Below, in pieces: positions 34,590 to 49,000 of a stretch of DNA of 64,000 bases. Each line of letters opens with the position of its first letter. Within the stretch, counting starts at the first letter, position 1. The notes below the pieces were generated by a model. It saw only the letters and a program-made list of their open reading frames with translations. It was not told the DNA's origin and did no database searches. A program made the position numbers and the translations under genes. Origin of the DNA: Xestospongia bergquistia (taxonomy: Eukaryota > Porifera > Demospongiae > Haplosclerida > Petrosiidae); the NCBI GenBank assembly GCA_963965975.1, contig OZ014416.1, positions 3,534,001 through 3,598,000 on the forward strand, read 5' to 3'.

Positions 34590-35700
34590 GTTTAGACTAT
34601 TGAGTTAAGCTTATAAAGTAACTGCTCAGTCTAAATTACTTAACGGGACTAATTAAGCAAACTCCTATTAACGGTTTTATACGTTAGTTTGCATTAACGC
34701 TCTAAAGTCTTTAAGTTAAAGACTTTAGAAGGTTTACACTAATGAGTGAAGTTTATAAAGTAAACTGCTCAGTCTAAAGGACTTTATGGCACTAACTAAA
34801 TAAGCATCTATTAACAGTTTAGTAAGTTAGTTTGCATTAACGTTCTAAATTCTTTAACATAAAGACTTTAGAAGGTTTAGACTAATGAGAGAAGTTTATA
34901 AAGTAACTGCTCAGTCTAAAGGACTTTATGGCACTAACTAAATGAACAGCTATTAACAGTTTACTAAGTTAGTTTGCATTAACGGTATAAAGTCTTTAAG
35001 TTAAAGACTTTAGAAGGTTTAGACTATTGAGTGAAGTTTATAAAGTAAACTGCTCAGTCTAAAGGACTTTGTGGCACTAACTAAATAAACAGATATTAAC
35101 AGTTTAGTAAGTTAGTTTGCATTAACGCTCTAAAGTCTTTAAGTTGAAGACTTTAGAAGGTTTAGACTATTGAGTTAAGCTTATAAAGTAACTGCTCAGT
35201 CTAAATTACTTAACGGGACTAATTAAGCAAACTCCTATTAACGGTTTTATACGTTAGTTTGCATTAACGCTCTAAAGTCTTTAAGTTAAAGACTTTAGAA
35301 GGTTTACACTAATGAGTGAAGTTTATAAAGTAAACTGCTCAGTCTAAAGGACTTTATGGCACTAACAAAATAAGCATCTATTAACAGTTTAGTAAGTTAG
35401 TTTGCATTAACGTTCTAAATTCTTTAACATAAAGACTTTAGAAGGTTTAGACTAATGAGAGAAGTTTATAAAGTAACTGCTCAGTCTAAAGGACTTTATG
35501 GCACTAACTAAATGAACAGCTATTAACAGTTTACTAAGTTAGTTTGCATTAACGGTCTAAAGTCTTTAAGTTAAAGACTTTAGAAGGTTTAGACTATTGA
35601 GTGAAGTTTATAAAGTAAACTGCGCAGTCTAATGGTCTTTATGTCACTAAATAAGTAAACAGCTATTAACAGTTTAGTAAGTTAGTTTGCATTAACGCTC
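34590..35700. repeat. Local four-unit duplication in the satellite
   Basis: The odd variant TGAGTTAAGCTTATAAAGTA followed by ACTGCTCAGTCTAAATTACT occurs at 34601 and again at 35171, with the following units (GGGACTAATTAAGCAAACTC..., AAGCATCTATTAACAG..., AAATTCTTTAACATAAAGAC) also repeated in order. The offset of 570 bp equals four units minus 2 bp, a small separate unequal-exchange event. Confidence 0.85.
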
Positions 35701-38700
35701 TAATGTCTTCAAGTTAAAGACATTAGTAGGTTTAGAGTATTGAGACAAGTTTATAAAGTAAACTGCTAAGTCTAGATCTCTTAATGGGACTAACTAAGCA
35801 TTCAGTTATTAACAGTTTCGTAAGTTAGTTTGCATTAACGCTCTAAAGTCTTTAAGTTAAAGACTTTAGAAGGTTTAGACTATTGAAAGAAGTTCATAAA
35901 GTAAACTGCTCAATCTAAAGGACTTTAAGGCACTAACTAAATAAACAGCTATTAACAGTTTATTATGTTCGTTTGCATTAACGCTCTAAAGTCTTTAAGG
36001 GAAACACTTTAGAAGGTTTCGAATATCGAGACAAGTTTATGAAGTAAACTGCTCAGTCTAAAGGACTTTATGGCACTAACTAAATAAACAGCTATTAACA
36101 CTTTTGTAAGTTAGTTTGCATTAACGCTCTAAAGTCTTTAAGTTAAAGACTTTAGTAGGGTTAGACTCTTGAGAGAATTTTATAAAGTAAACTGCTCAGT
36201 CTAAAGGAGTTAATGGGACTAACTAAATAAACAGCTATTAACAGTTTAGTAAGTTAGTTTGCATTAAAGTTCTAAAGTCTTTAAGTTAAAGACTTTAGAA
36301 GGTTTAGACTATTGAGAGAAGTTTATAAAGTAAGCTGCTCAGTCTAAAGGACTTTATGGCACTAATTAAATAAACAGCTATTAAGAGTTTAGTAAGTTAG
36401 TTTGCATTAGCGCTCTACAGTCTTTAAGTTAAAGACTTTAGAAGGTTTAGACTATTCAGAGAAGTTCATAAAGTAAACTGCTCAGTCTCAAGGACGTTAT
36501 GGCACTAACTAAATAAACAGCAATTAACAGTTTAGTAAGTTAGTTTGCATTAACGCAATAAAGTCTTTAAGTTAAAGACTTTAGTAGGTATAGACTATTG
36601 AGAGAAGTTTATAAAGAAAACTGCTCAGTCTAAAGGACTTTTTGGCACTAACTAAATAAACAGCTATTAACAGTTTAGTAAGTTAGTTTGCATTAACGCT
36701 TTAAGTCTTCAAGTTAAGGACTTTAGAAGGTTTAGACTAATGAGAGAAGTTTATAAAGTAAACTGCTCAATCTAAAGGACTTTAAGGCACTAACTGTATA
36801 AACAGCTATTAACAGTTTATTATGTTCGTTTGCATTAACGCTCTAAAGTCTTTAAGGGAAACACTTTAGAAGGTTTAGAATATCGAGACAAGCTTATGAA
36901 GTAAACTGCTCAGTCTAAAGGACTTTATGGCACTAACTAAATAAACAGCTATTAACACTTTAGTAAGTTAGTTTGCATTAACGCTATAAAGTCTTTAAGT
37001 TAATGACTTTAGTAGGGTTAGACTCTTGAGAGAATTTTATAAAGTAAACTGCTCAGTCTAAAGGAGTTAAAGGGACTAACTAAGCACTCAGTTATTAACA
37101 GTTTAGAAAGTTAGTTTGCATTAACGCCATAAAGTCTTTAAGTTAAAGACTTTAGAAGGTTTAGACTATTGAGAGAAGTTTATAAAGTATAATACTCAGT
37201 CTAAAGGAGTTTATGGCGCTAACCTATTAAACAGCTATTATCAGTTTAGTAAGTTAGTTTGCATTAACGCTCTAAAGACTTTAAGTTAAAGACTTAGAAA
37301 GTTTAGACTGTTGAGTCAACTTTATAAAGTAAACTGCTTAGTATAAAAAACTTAATTGGACTAATTAAACAAACTGCTACTAACAGTTTAGTAAGTTTGT
37401 TGGCATTAACGCTCTCAAGTCTTTAAGTTAAAGACTTTAGTAGGTTTACACTATTGACTGAAGTTTGTAAAGTAAAGTGTTTAGTAAAAAAATCTTTATG
37501 GCACTAACTAAATAAACAACTATTAAAAGTTTAGTAGGTTGGTTTGCATTAACATTCTAAAGTCTTTAAGTTGAAGAGTTTAGAAAGTTTAAACTATTGA
37601 GTGAATTTTATAAAGTAAACAGCTCAGCCTAAAGGAGTTTATGGCACTAACTAAATAAACAGCTATTAACAGTTTAGTAAGTTAGTTTGCATTAACGCTC
37701 TAAAGTCTTAAAGTTAAAGACTTTAGAAAGTTTAGACTAATGAGAAAGTTTATAAAGTAACAGCTCAGTATAAAGGACTAAATGGGACTCACTAAGCAAA
37801 CTGCTATTAACAGTTTTATACGTTAGTTTGCATTAACGCTCTAAAGTCTTTAAGATAAAGACCTTAGAAAGTTTAGACTATTGAGAGAAGTTTATAAACT
37901 AAACTGCTCAGTCTAAAGGACTTTATGGCACTAACTAAATAAACAGCTATGAACAGTTTAGTAAGTTAGTTTGCATTTACGCTCTAAAGTCTTTAAGTTA
38001 AAGATTTTACAAGGTTTAGACTATTGACAGAAGTTTATAAAGTAAACTGCTTAGTCTAAAGGAGTTTATGGCACTAACTAAATAAACAGCTATTAACAGT
38101 TTAGTAAGTTAGTTTGCATTAACGCTCTAAAATCTTTAAGTTAAAGACTTTAGAAGGTTTAGACTATTGAGAGAAGTTTATAAAGTAAACTGCTCAGTCT
38201 AAAGGACTTTATGGCACTAACTAAATAAACAGCTATTAACAGTTTAGTAAGTTAGTTTGCATTAACGCTCTAAAGTCTTTAAGTGAAAGACTTTAGAAGG
38301 TTTAGACAATTGAGAGAAGAGTATAAAGTAAACTGCTCAGTCTAAAGGACTTTATGGCTCGAATTAAATAAACAGCTATTAACAGTTTAGTAAGTTAGTT
38401 TGCATTAACGCAATAAAGTCTTTAAGTTAAACACTTTAGTAGGTATAGACTATTGAGAGATGTTTATAAAGTAAACTGCTCAGTCTAAAGAACTTTATGG
38501 CACTAACAAAATAAACAGCTATTAACAGTTTAGTAAGTTAGTTTGCATTAACGCTCTAAAGTCTTTAAGTTAAAGACTTTAGAAAGTTTAGACTATTGAC
38601 AGAAGTTTATAAAGTAAACTACTTAGTCTAAAGGACTTTATGGCACTAACTGAATTAACAGCTATTAACTGTTTAGTAAGTTAGTTTGCATTAACTCTCT

Positions 38701-40065
38701 AAAATCTTTAAGTTAAAGACTTTAGAAGGTTTAGACTTTTGAGAGAAGTTTATAAAGTAAACTGCTCAGTCTAAAGGACTTTATGGCACTAACTAAATAA
38801 ACAGCTATTAACAGTTTAGTAAGTTAGTTTGCATTAACGCTCTAAAGTCTTTAAGTTAAAGACTTTAGAAGGTTTAGACTATTCAGAGAATTTTATAAAG
38901 TAAACTGCTCAGTCTAAAGGACTTTATGGCTCTAACTAAATAAACAGCTATTAACAGTTTAGTAAGTTAGTTTGCATTAACGCAATAAAGTCTTTAAGTT
39001 AATGACTTTAGTAGGTATAGACTATTGAGAGAAGTTTATAAAGTAAACTACTCAGTCTAAAGGAGTTTATGGCTCTAACTAAATAAACAGCTATTAACAC
39101 TTTAGCAAGTTTGTTTGCATTAACGCTCTAAAGTCTTTAAATTAATGACTTTAGAAGGTTTAGACTCTATAAAGAAGTTTATAAAGTAAACTGCTCAGGC
39201 TAAAGGACTTTATGGCACTAACTAAATAAACAGCTATTAACAGTTTAGTAAGTTAGTTTGCATTAACGCTCTAAAGTCTTTAAGTTAAAGACTTTAGTAG
39301 GTTTAGACTACTGAGAGAAGTTTATAAAGTAAACTGCTCAGTCTAAAGGACTTTATGGCACTAACTAAGTAAACAGCTATTAACAGTTTAGTAAGTTAGT
39401 TTGTATTAACGCTCTAAAGTCTTTAAGTGAAAGACTTTAGAAGGTTTAGACTATTGAGAGAAGAGTATAAAGTAAACTGCTCAATCTAAAGGACTTTATG
39501 GCACTAACTAAATAAACAGCTATTAACAGTTTATTAAGTTTGTTTGCGTTAACGCTCTAAAGTCTTTAAGTTAAAGACTTTAGAAGGTTTAGACTATTGA
39601 GAGAAGTTTATAAAGTAAACTGCTCAGTCTAAAGGACTTTATGGCACTAACTAAATAAAGAGCTATTAAAAGTTTAGTAAGTTAGTTTGCATTAACGCTC
39701 TAAAGTCTTTAACTTAAAGAGTTTAGAAGGTTTAGACTATTGAGAGAAGTTTATAAAGTAAACTGCTCAGTCTAAAGGACTTTGTGGCACTAACTAAATA
39801 AACAGCTATTAACAGTTTAGTAAGTTAGTTTGCATTAACGCGCTAAAGTCTTTAAGTTAAAGACTTTAGAAGGTTTAAACTATTCAGAGAAGTTTATAAA
39901 GTAAACTGCTCAGTCTAAAGGACTTTATGGCTCTAACTAAATAAACAGCTATTAACAGTTTAGTAAGTTAGTTCGCATTAACGCAATAAAGTCTTTAAGT
40001 TAAAGACTTTAGTAGGTATAGACTATTGAGAGAAGTTTATAAAGTAAACTGCTCAGTCTAAAGGA

Positions 40066-43000
40066 CTTTTTGGCACTAACTAAATAAAAAGCTATTAACA
40101 GTTTAGTAGGTTAGTTGGCATTAACGCTGTAAAGTCTTTAAGTTAAGGACTTTAGAAGTTTAGACTATTGAGAGTGGTTTATAAAGTAAACTGCTCAGTC
40201 TAAAGGACTTTATGGCACTAACCATATAAACAGCTATTAACAGTTTAGTAAATTAGTTTGCATTAACGCTCCAAAGTCTTTAAGTTAAAGACTTTAGTAG
40301 GTTTAGACCATTGAGAGAAGTTTATAAAGTAAACCGTTCAGTCTAAAGGACTTTATGGCACTAAGTAAATAAACAGCTATTAACAAATTAGCAAGTTTGT
40401 TTGCATTAACGCTCTAAAGTCTTTAAGTTAATGACTTTAGAAGGTTTAGAATATATAAAGAAGTTTATAAAGTAAACTGCTCAGTCTAAAGGACTTTTTG
40501 GCACTAACTAAATAAAAAGCTATTAACAGTTTAGTAAGTTGGTTTGCATTAACGCTCTAAAGTCTTTAAGTTAAAGACTTTAGTAGGTTTAGACTATTGA
40601 GAGAAGTTTATAAAGTAAACTGCTCAGTCTAAAGGACTTTATGGCACTAACTAAGTAAACAGCTATTAACAGTTTAGTAAGTTAGTTTGCATTAACGCTC
40701 TAAAGTCTTTAAGTTAAAGACTTTAGAAGGTTTAGACAATTGAGAGAAGAGTATAAAGTAAACTGCTCAGTCTAAAGGACTTTATGGCACTAACTAAATA
40801 AACAGCTATTAACAGTTTAGTAAGTTAGTTTGCATTAACGCAATAAAGTCTTTAAGTTAATGACTTTAGTAGGTATAGACTATTGAGAGAAGTTTATAAA
40901 GTAAACTACTCAGTCTAAAGGAGTTTATGGCTCTAACTAAATAAACAGCTATTAACACTTTAGCAAGTTTGTTTGCATTAACGCTCTAAAGTCTTTAAAT
41001 TAATGACTTATAAGGTTTAGACTATATAAAGAAGTTTATAAAGTAAACTGCTAAGTCTAAAGGACTTTATGGCACTAACTAAATAAAAAGCTATTAACAG
41101 TTTAGTAAGTTAGTTTGCATTAACGCTCTAAACTCTTCAAGTTAAAGACTTTAGTAGGTTTAGACTACTGAGAGAAGTTTATAAAGTAAACTGCTCAGTC
41201 TAAAGGACTTTATGGCACTAACTAAGTAAACAGCTATTAACAGTTTAGTAAGTTTTTTTGTATTAACGCTCTAAAGTCTTTAAGTGAAAGACTTTAGAAG
41301 GTTTAGACTATTGAGAGAAGAGTATAAAGTAAACTGCTCAATCTAAAGGAGTTAAAGGGACTAACTAAGAACTCAGTTATTAACAGTTTAGTAAGTTAGT
41401 TTGCATTAACGCTTTAAAGTCTTTAAGTTAAAGACTTTAGGAGGTTTAGACTATTGAGAGAAGTTTATAAACTAAACTACTTAGTCTAAAGGACTTTATG
41501 TCACTAACTGAATTAACAGCTATTAACAGTTTAGTAAGTTAGTTTGCATTAACTCTCTAAAATCTTTAAGTTAAAGACTTTAGAAGGTTTAGACTATTGA
41601 GAGAAGTTTATAAAGTAAACTGCTCAGTCTAAAGGACTTTATGGCACTAACTAAATAAGCAGCTATTAACAGTTTAGTAAGTTAGTTAGCATTAACGCTC
41701 TAAAGTCTTTAAGTTAAAGACTTTAGAAGGTTTAGACTATTCAGAGAAGTTTATAAAGTAAACTGCTCAGTCTAAAGGACTTTATGGCTCTAACTAAATA
41801 AACAGCTATTAACAGTTTAGTAAGTTAGTTTGCATTAACGCAATAAAGTCTTTAAGTTAAAGACTTTAGAAGGTTTAGACAATTGAGAGAAGTTTATAAA
41901 GTAAACTGCTTAGTCTAAAGGACTCTATGGCACTAACTAAGTAAACAGCTATTAACAGTTTAGTAAGTTAGTTTGCATTAACGCTCTAAAGTCCTTAAGT
42001 TAAAGACTTTACAAGGTTTAGACTATTGAGAAAAGTTTATAAAGTAAACTGCTCAGTCTAAAGAACTTTATGGCACTAACAAAATAAACAGCTATTAACA
42101 GTTTAGTAAGTTAGTTTGCATTAACGCTCTAAAGTCCTTAAGTTAAAGACTTTAGAAAGTTTAGACTATTGACAGAAGTTTATAAAGTAAACTACTTAGT
42201 CTAAAGGACTTTATGGCACTAACTGAATTAACAGCTATTAACTGTTTAGTAAGTTAGTTTGCATTAACTCTCTAAAATCTTTAAGTTAAAGACTTTAGAA
42301 GGTTTAGACTTTTGAGAGAAGTTTATAAAGTAAACTGCTCAGTCTAAAGGACTTTATGGCACTAACTAAATAAACAGCTATTAACAGTTTAGTAAGTTAG
42401 TTTGCATTAACGCTCTAAAGTCTTTAAGTTAAAGACTTTAGAAGGTTTAGACTATTCAGAGAATTTTATAAAGTAAACTGCTCAGTCTAAAGGACTTTAT
42501 GGCTCTAACTAAATAAACAGCTATTAACAGTTTAGTAAGTTAGTTTGCATTAACGCAATAAAGTCTTTAAGTTAATGACTTTAGTAGGTATAGACTATTG
42601 AGAGAAGTTTATAAAGTAAACTACTCAGTCTAAAGGAGTTTATGGCTCTAACTAAATAAACAGCTATTAACACTTTAGCAAGTTTGTTTGCATTAACGCT
42701 CTAAAGTCTTTAAATTAATGACTTTAGAAGGTTTAGACTCTATAAAGAAGTTTATAAAGTAAACTGCTCAGGCTAAAGGACTTTATGGCACTAACTAAAT
42801 AAACAGCTATTAACAGTTTAGTAAGTTAGTTTGCATTAACGCTCTAAAGTCTTTAAGTTAAAGACTTTAGTAGGTTTAGACTACTGAGAGAAGTTTATAA
42901 AGTAAACTGCTCAGTCTAAAGGACTTTATGGCACTAACTAAGTAAACAGCTATTAACAGTTTAGTAAGTTAGTTTGTATTAACGCTCTGAAGTCTTTAAG

Positions 43001-46000
43001 TGAAAGACTTTAGAAGGTTTAAACTATTGAGAGAAGAGTATAAAGTAAACTGCTCAATCTAAAGGACTTTATGGCACTAACTAAATAAACAGCTATTAAC
43101 AGTTTATTAAGTTTGTTTGCGTTAACGCTCTAAAGTCTTTAAGTTAAAGACTTTAGAAGGTTTAGACTATTGAGAGAAGTTTATAAAGTAAACTGCTCAG
43201 TCTAAAGGACTTTATGGCACTAACTATATAAAGAGCTATTAAAAGTTTAGTAAGTTAGTTTGCATTAACGCTCTAAAGTCTTTAACTTAAAGAGTTTAGA
43301 AGGTTTAGACTATTGAGAGAAGTTTATAAAGTAAACTGCTCAGTCTAAAGGACTTTATGGCACTAACTAAATAAACAGCTATTAACAGTTTAGTAAGTTA
43401 GTTTGCATTAACGCGCTAAAGTCTTTAAGTTAAAGACTTTAGAAGGTTTAAACTATTCAGAGAAGTTTATAAAGTAAACTGCTCAGTCTAAAGGACTTTA
43501 TGGCTCTAACTAAATAAACAGCTATTAACAGTTTAGTAAGTTAGTTCGCATTAATGCAATAAAGTCTTTAAGTTAAAGACTTTAGTAGGTATAGACTATT
43601 GAGAGAAGTTTATAAAGTAAACTGCTCAGTCTAAAGGACTTTTTGGCACTAACTAAATAAAAAGCTATTAACAGTTTAGTAGGTTAGTTGGCATTAACGC
43701 TGTTAAGTCTTTAAGTTAAGGACTTTAGAAGTTTAGACTATTGAGAGTGGTTTATAAAGTAAACTGCTCAGTCTAAAGGACTTTATGGCACTAACCATAT
43801 AAACAGCTATTAACAGTTTAGTAAATTAGTTTGCATTAACGCTCCAAAGTCTTTAAGTTAAAGACTTTAGTAGGTTTAGACCATTGAGAGAAGTTTATAA
43901 AGTAAACCGTTCAGTCTAAAGGACTTTATGGCACTAAGTAAATAAACAGCTATTAACAAATTAGCAAGTTTGTTTGCATTAACGCTCTAAAGTCTTTAAG
44001 TTAATGACTTTAGAAGGTTTAGAATATATAAAGAAGTTTATAAAGTAAACTGCTCAGTCTAAAGGACTTTTTGGCACTAACTAAATAAAAAGCTATTAAC
44101 AGTTTAGTAAGTTGGTTTGCATTAACGCTCTAAAGTCTTTAAGTTAAAGACTTTAGTAGGTTTAGACTATTGAGAGAAGTTTATAAAGTAAACTGCTCAG
44201 TCTAAAGGACTTTATGGCACTAATTAAGTAAACAGCTATTAACAGTTTAGTAAGTTAGTTTGCATTAACGCTCTAAAGTCTTTAAGTTAAAGACTTTAGA
44301 AGGTTTAGTCAATTGAGAGAAGAGTATAAAGTAAACTGCTCAGTCTAAAGGACTTTATGGCACTAACTAAATAAACAGCTATTAACAGTTTAGTAAGTTA
44401 GTTTGCATTAACGCTCTAAAGTCTTTAAGTTAAAGACTTTAGAAGGTTTAGACTATTGAGAGAAGTTTATAAGGTAAACTGCTCAGTCTAAAGGAATTTA
44501 TGGCACTAACTAAATAAACAGCTATTAACAGTTTAGTAAGATTGTTTGCATTAACGCTCTAAAGTCTTTAAGTTAAAGACTTTAGCAGGTATAGACTATT
44601 GAGAGAAGTTTATAAAGTAAACTGCTCAGTCCAAAGGACTTTTTGTTACTAAATAAATAAACAGCTATTAACAGTTTAGTAAGTTTGTTTGCATTAACGC
44701 TCTAAAGTCTTTAAGTTAAAGACTTTAGAAGGTTTAGACTATTGAGAGAAGTTTATAAAGTAAACCGCTTAGTCTAAAGGACTTTATGGCACTCACTAAA
44801 TAAACAGCTATTAACAGTTTATTAAGTTATTTTGCATTAACGCTCTAAAGTCTTTAAGTTAAAGACTTTAGAAGGTTTAGGCTATTGAGAGAAGTTTATA
44901 AAGTAAACTGCTCAGTCTAAAGGACTTTTTGGCACTAACTAAATAAAAAGCTATTAACAGTTTAGTAATTTAGTTGGCATTAACGCTGTAAAGTCTTTAA
45001 GTTAAGGACTTTAGAAGTTTAGACTATTGAGAGTGGTTTATAAAGTAAACTGCTCAGTCTAAAGGACTTTATGGCACTAACCATATAAACAGCTATTAAC
45101 AGTTTAGTAAATTAGTTTGCATTAACGCTCCAAAGTCTTTAAGTTAAAGACTTTAGTAGGTTTAGACCATTGAGAGAAGTTTATAAAGTAAACCGTTCAG
45201 TCTAAAGGACTTTATGGCACTAAGTAAATAAACAGCTATTAACAAATTAGCAAGTTTGTTTGCATTAACGCTCTAAAGTCTTTAAGTTAATGACTTTAGA
45301 AGGTTTAGAATATATAAAGAAGTTTATAAAGTAAACTGCTCAGTCTGAAGGACTTTTTGGCACTAACTAAATAAAAAGCTATTAACAGTTTAGTAAGTTG
45401 GTTTGCATTAACGCTCTAAAGTCTTTAATTTAAAGACTTCAGTAGGTTTAGACTATTGAGAGAAGTTTATAAAGTAAACTGCTCAGTCTAAAGGACTTTA
45501 TGGCACTAACTAAGTAAACAGCTATTAACAGTTTAGTAAGTTAGTTTGCATTAACGCTCTAAAGTCTTTAAGTTAAAGACTTTAGAAGGTTTAGACAATT
45601 GAGAGGAGAGTATAAAGTAAACTGCTCAGTCTAAAGGACTTTATGGCACTAACTAAATAAACAGCTATTAACAGTTTAGTAAGTTAGTTTGCATTAACGC
45701 AATAAAGTCTTTAAGTTAATGACTTTAGTAGGTATAGACTATTGAGAGAAGTTTATAAAGTAAACTACTCAGTCTAAAGGAGTTTATGGCTCTAACTAAA
45801 TAAACAGCTATTAACACTTTAGCAAGTTTGTTTGCATTAACGCTCTAAAGTCTTTAAATTAATGACTTTAGAAGGTTTAGACTATGTAAAGAAGTTTATA
45901 AAGTAAACTGCTAAGTCTAAAGGACTTTATGGCACTAACTAAATAAACAGCTATTAACAGTTTAGTAAGTTAGTTTGCATTAACGCTCTAAACTCTTCAA

Positions 46001-49000
46001 GTTAAAGACTTTAGTAGGTTTAGACTACTGAGAGAAGTTTATAAAGTAAACTGCTCAGTCTAAAGGACTTTATGGCACTAACTAAGTAAACAGCTATTAA
46101 CAGTTTAGTAAGTTTTTTTGTATTAACGCTCTAAAGTCTTTAAGTGAAAGACTTTAGAAGGTTTAGACTATTGAGAGAAGAGTATAAAGTAAACTGCTCA
46201 ATCTAAAGGAGTTAAAGGGACTAACTAAGAACTCAGTTATTAACAGTTTAGTAAGTTAGTTTGCATTAACGCTTTAAAGTCTTTAAGTTAAAGCCTTTAG
46301 GAGGTTTAGACTATTGAGAGAAGTTTATAAACTAAACTACTTAGTCTAAAGGACTTTATGTCACTAACTGAATTAACAGCTATTAACAGTTTAGTAAGTT
46401 AGTTTGCATTAACTCTCTAAAATCTTTAAGTTAAAGACTTTAGAAGGTTTAGACTATTGAGAGAAGTTTATAAAGTAAACTGCTCAGTCTAAAGGACTTT
46501 ATGGCACTAACTAAATAAGCAGCTATTAACAGTTTAGTAAGTTAGTTAGCATTAACGCTCTAAAGTCTTTAAGTTAAAGACTTTAGAAGGTTTAGACTAT
46601 TCAGAGAAGTTTATAAAGTAAACTGCTCAGTCTAAAGGACTTTATGGCTCTAACTAAATAAACAGCTATTAACAGTTTAGTAAGTTAGTTTGCATTAACG
46701 CAATGAAGTCTTTAAGTTAAAGACTTTAGAAGGTTTAGACAATTGAGAGAAGTTTATAAAGTAAACTGCTTAGTCTAAAGGACTCTATGGCACTAACTAA
46801 GTAAACAGCTATTAACAGTTTAGTAAGTTAGTTTGCATTAACGCTCTAAAGTCCTTAAGTTCAAGACTTTACAAGGTTTAGACTATTGAGAAAAGTTTAT
46901 AAAGTAAACTGCTCAGTCTAAAGAACTTTATGGCACTAACAAAATAAACAGCTATTAACAGTTTAGTAAGTTAGTTTGCATTAACGCTCTAAAGTCTTTA
47001 AGTTAAAGACTTTAGAAAGTTTAGACTATTGACAGAAGTTTATAAAGTAAACTACTTAGTCTAAAGGACTTTATGGCACTAACTGAATTAACAGCTATTA
47101 ACTGTTTAGTAAGTTAGTTTGCATTAACTCTCTAAAATCTTTAAGTTAAAGACTTTAGAAGGTTTATACTTTTGAGAGAAGTTTATAAAGTAAACTGCTC
47201 AGTCTAAAGGACTTTATGGCACTAACTAAATAAACAGCTATTAACAGTTTAGTAAGTTAGTTTGCATTAACGCTCTAAAGTCTTTAAGTTAAAGACTTTA
47301 GAAGGTTTAGACTATTCAGAGAATTTTATAAAGTAAACTGCTCAGTCTAAAGGACTTTATGGCACTAACTAAATAAACAGCTATTAACAGTTTAGTAAGT
47401 TAGTTTGCATTAACGCAATAAAGTCTTTAAGTTAATGACTTTAGTAGGTATAGACTATTGAGAGAAGTTTATAAAGTAAACTACTCAGTCTAAAGGAGTT
47501 TATGGCTCTAACTAAATAAACAGCTATTAACACTTTAGCAAGTTTGTTTGCATTAACGCTCTAAAGTCTTTAAATTAATGACTTTAGAAGGTTTAGACTC
47601 TATAAAGAAGTTTATAAAGTAAACTGCTCAGTCTAAAGGACTTTATGGCACTAACTAAATAAACAGCTATTAACAGTTTAGTAAGTTAGTTTGCATTAAC
47701 GCTCTAAAGTCTTTAAGTTAAAGACTTTAGTAGGTTTAGACTACTGAGAGAAGTTTATAAAGTAAACTGCTCAGTCTAAAGGACTTTATGGCACTAACTA
47801 AGTAAACAGCTATTAACAGTTTAGTAAGTTAGTTTGTATTAACGCTCTAAAGTCTTTAAGTGAAAGACTTTAGAAGGTTTAGACTATTGAGAGAAGAGTA
47901 TAAAGTAAACTGCTCAATCTAAAGGACTTTATGGCACTAACTAAATAAACAGCTATTAACAGTTTATTAAGTTTGTTTGCGTTAACGCTCTAAAGTCTTT
48001 AAGTTAAAGACTTTAGAAGGTTTAGACTATTGAGAGAAGTTTATAAAGTAAACTGCTCAGTCTAAAGGACTTTATGGCACTAACTAAATAAAGAGCTATT
48101 AAAAGTTTAGTAAGTTAGTTTGCATTAACTCTCTAAAGTCTTTAACTTAAAGAGTTTAGAAGGTTTAGACTATTGAGAGAAGTTTATAAAGTAAACTGCT
48201 CAGTCTAAAGGACTTTATGGCACTAACTAAATAAACAGCTATTAACAGTTTAGTAAGTTAGTTTGCATTAACGCGCTAAAGTCTTTAAGTTAAAGACTTT
48301 AGAAGGTTTAAACTATTCAGAGAAGTTTATAAAGTAAACTGCTCAGTCTAAAGGACTTTATGGCTCTAACTAAATAAACAGCTATTAACAGTTTAGTAAG
48401 TTAGTTCGCATTAACGCAATAAAGTCTTTAAGTTAAAGACTTTAGTAGGTATAGACTATTGAGAGAAGTTTATAAAGTAAACTGCTCAGTCTAAAGGACT
48501 TTTTGGCACTAACTAAATAAAAAGCTATTAACAGTTTAGTAGGTTAGTTGGCATTAACGCTGTAAAGTCTTTAAGTTAAGGACTTTAGAAGTTTAGACTA
48601 TTGAGAGTGGTTTATAAAGTAAACTGCTCAGTCTAAAGGACTTTATGGCACTAACCATATAAACAGCTATTAACAGTTTAGTAAATTAGTTTGCATTAAC
48701 GCTCCAAAGTCTTTAAGTTAAAGACTTTAGTAGGTTTAGACCATTGAGAGAAGTTTATAAAGTAAACAGTTCAGTCTAAAGGACTTTATGGCACTAAGTA
48801 AATAAACAGCTATTAACAAATTAGCAAGTTTGTTTGCATTAACGCTCTAAAGTCTTTAAGTTAATGACTTTAGAAGGTTTAGAATATATAAAGAAGTTTA
48901 TAAAGTAAACTGCTCAGTCTAAAGGACTTTTTGGCACTAACTAAATAAAAAGCTATTCACAGTTTAGTAAGTTGGTTTGCATTAACGCTCTAAAGTCTTT

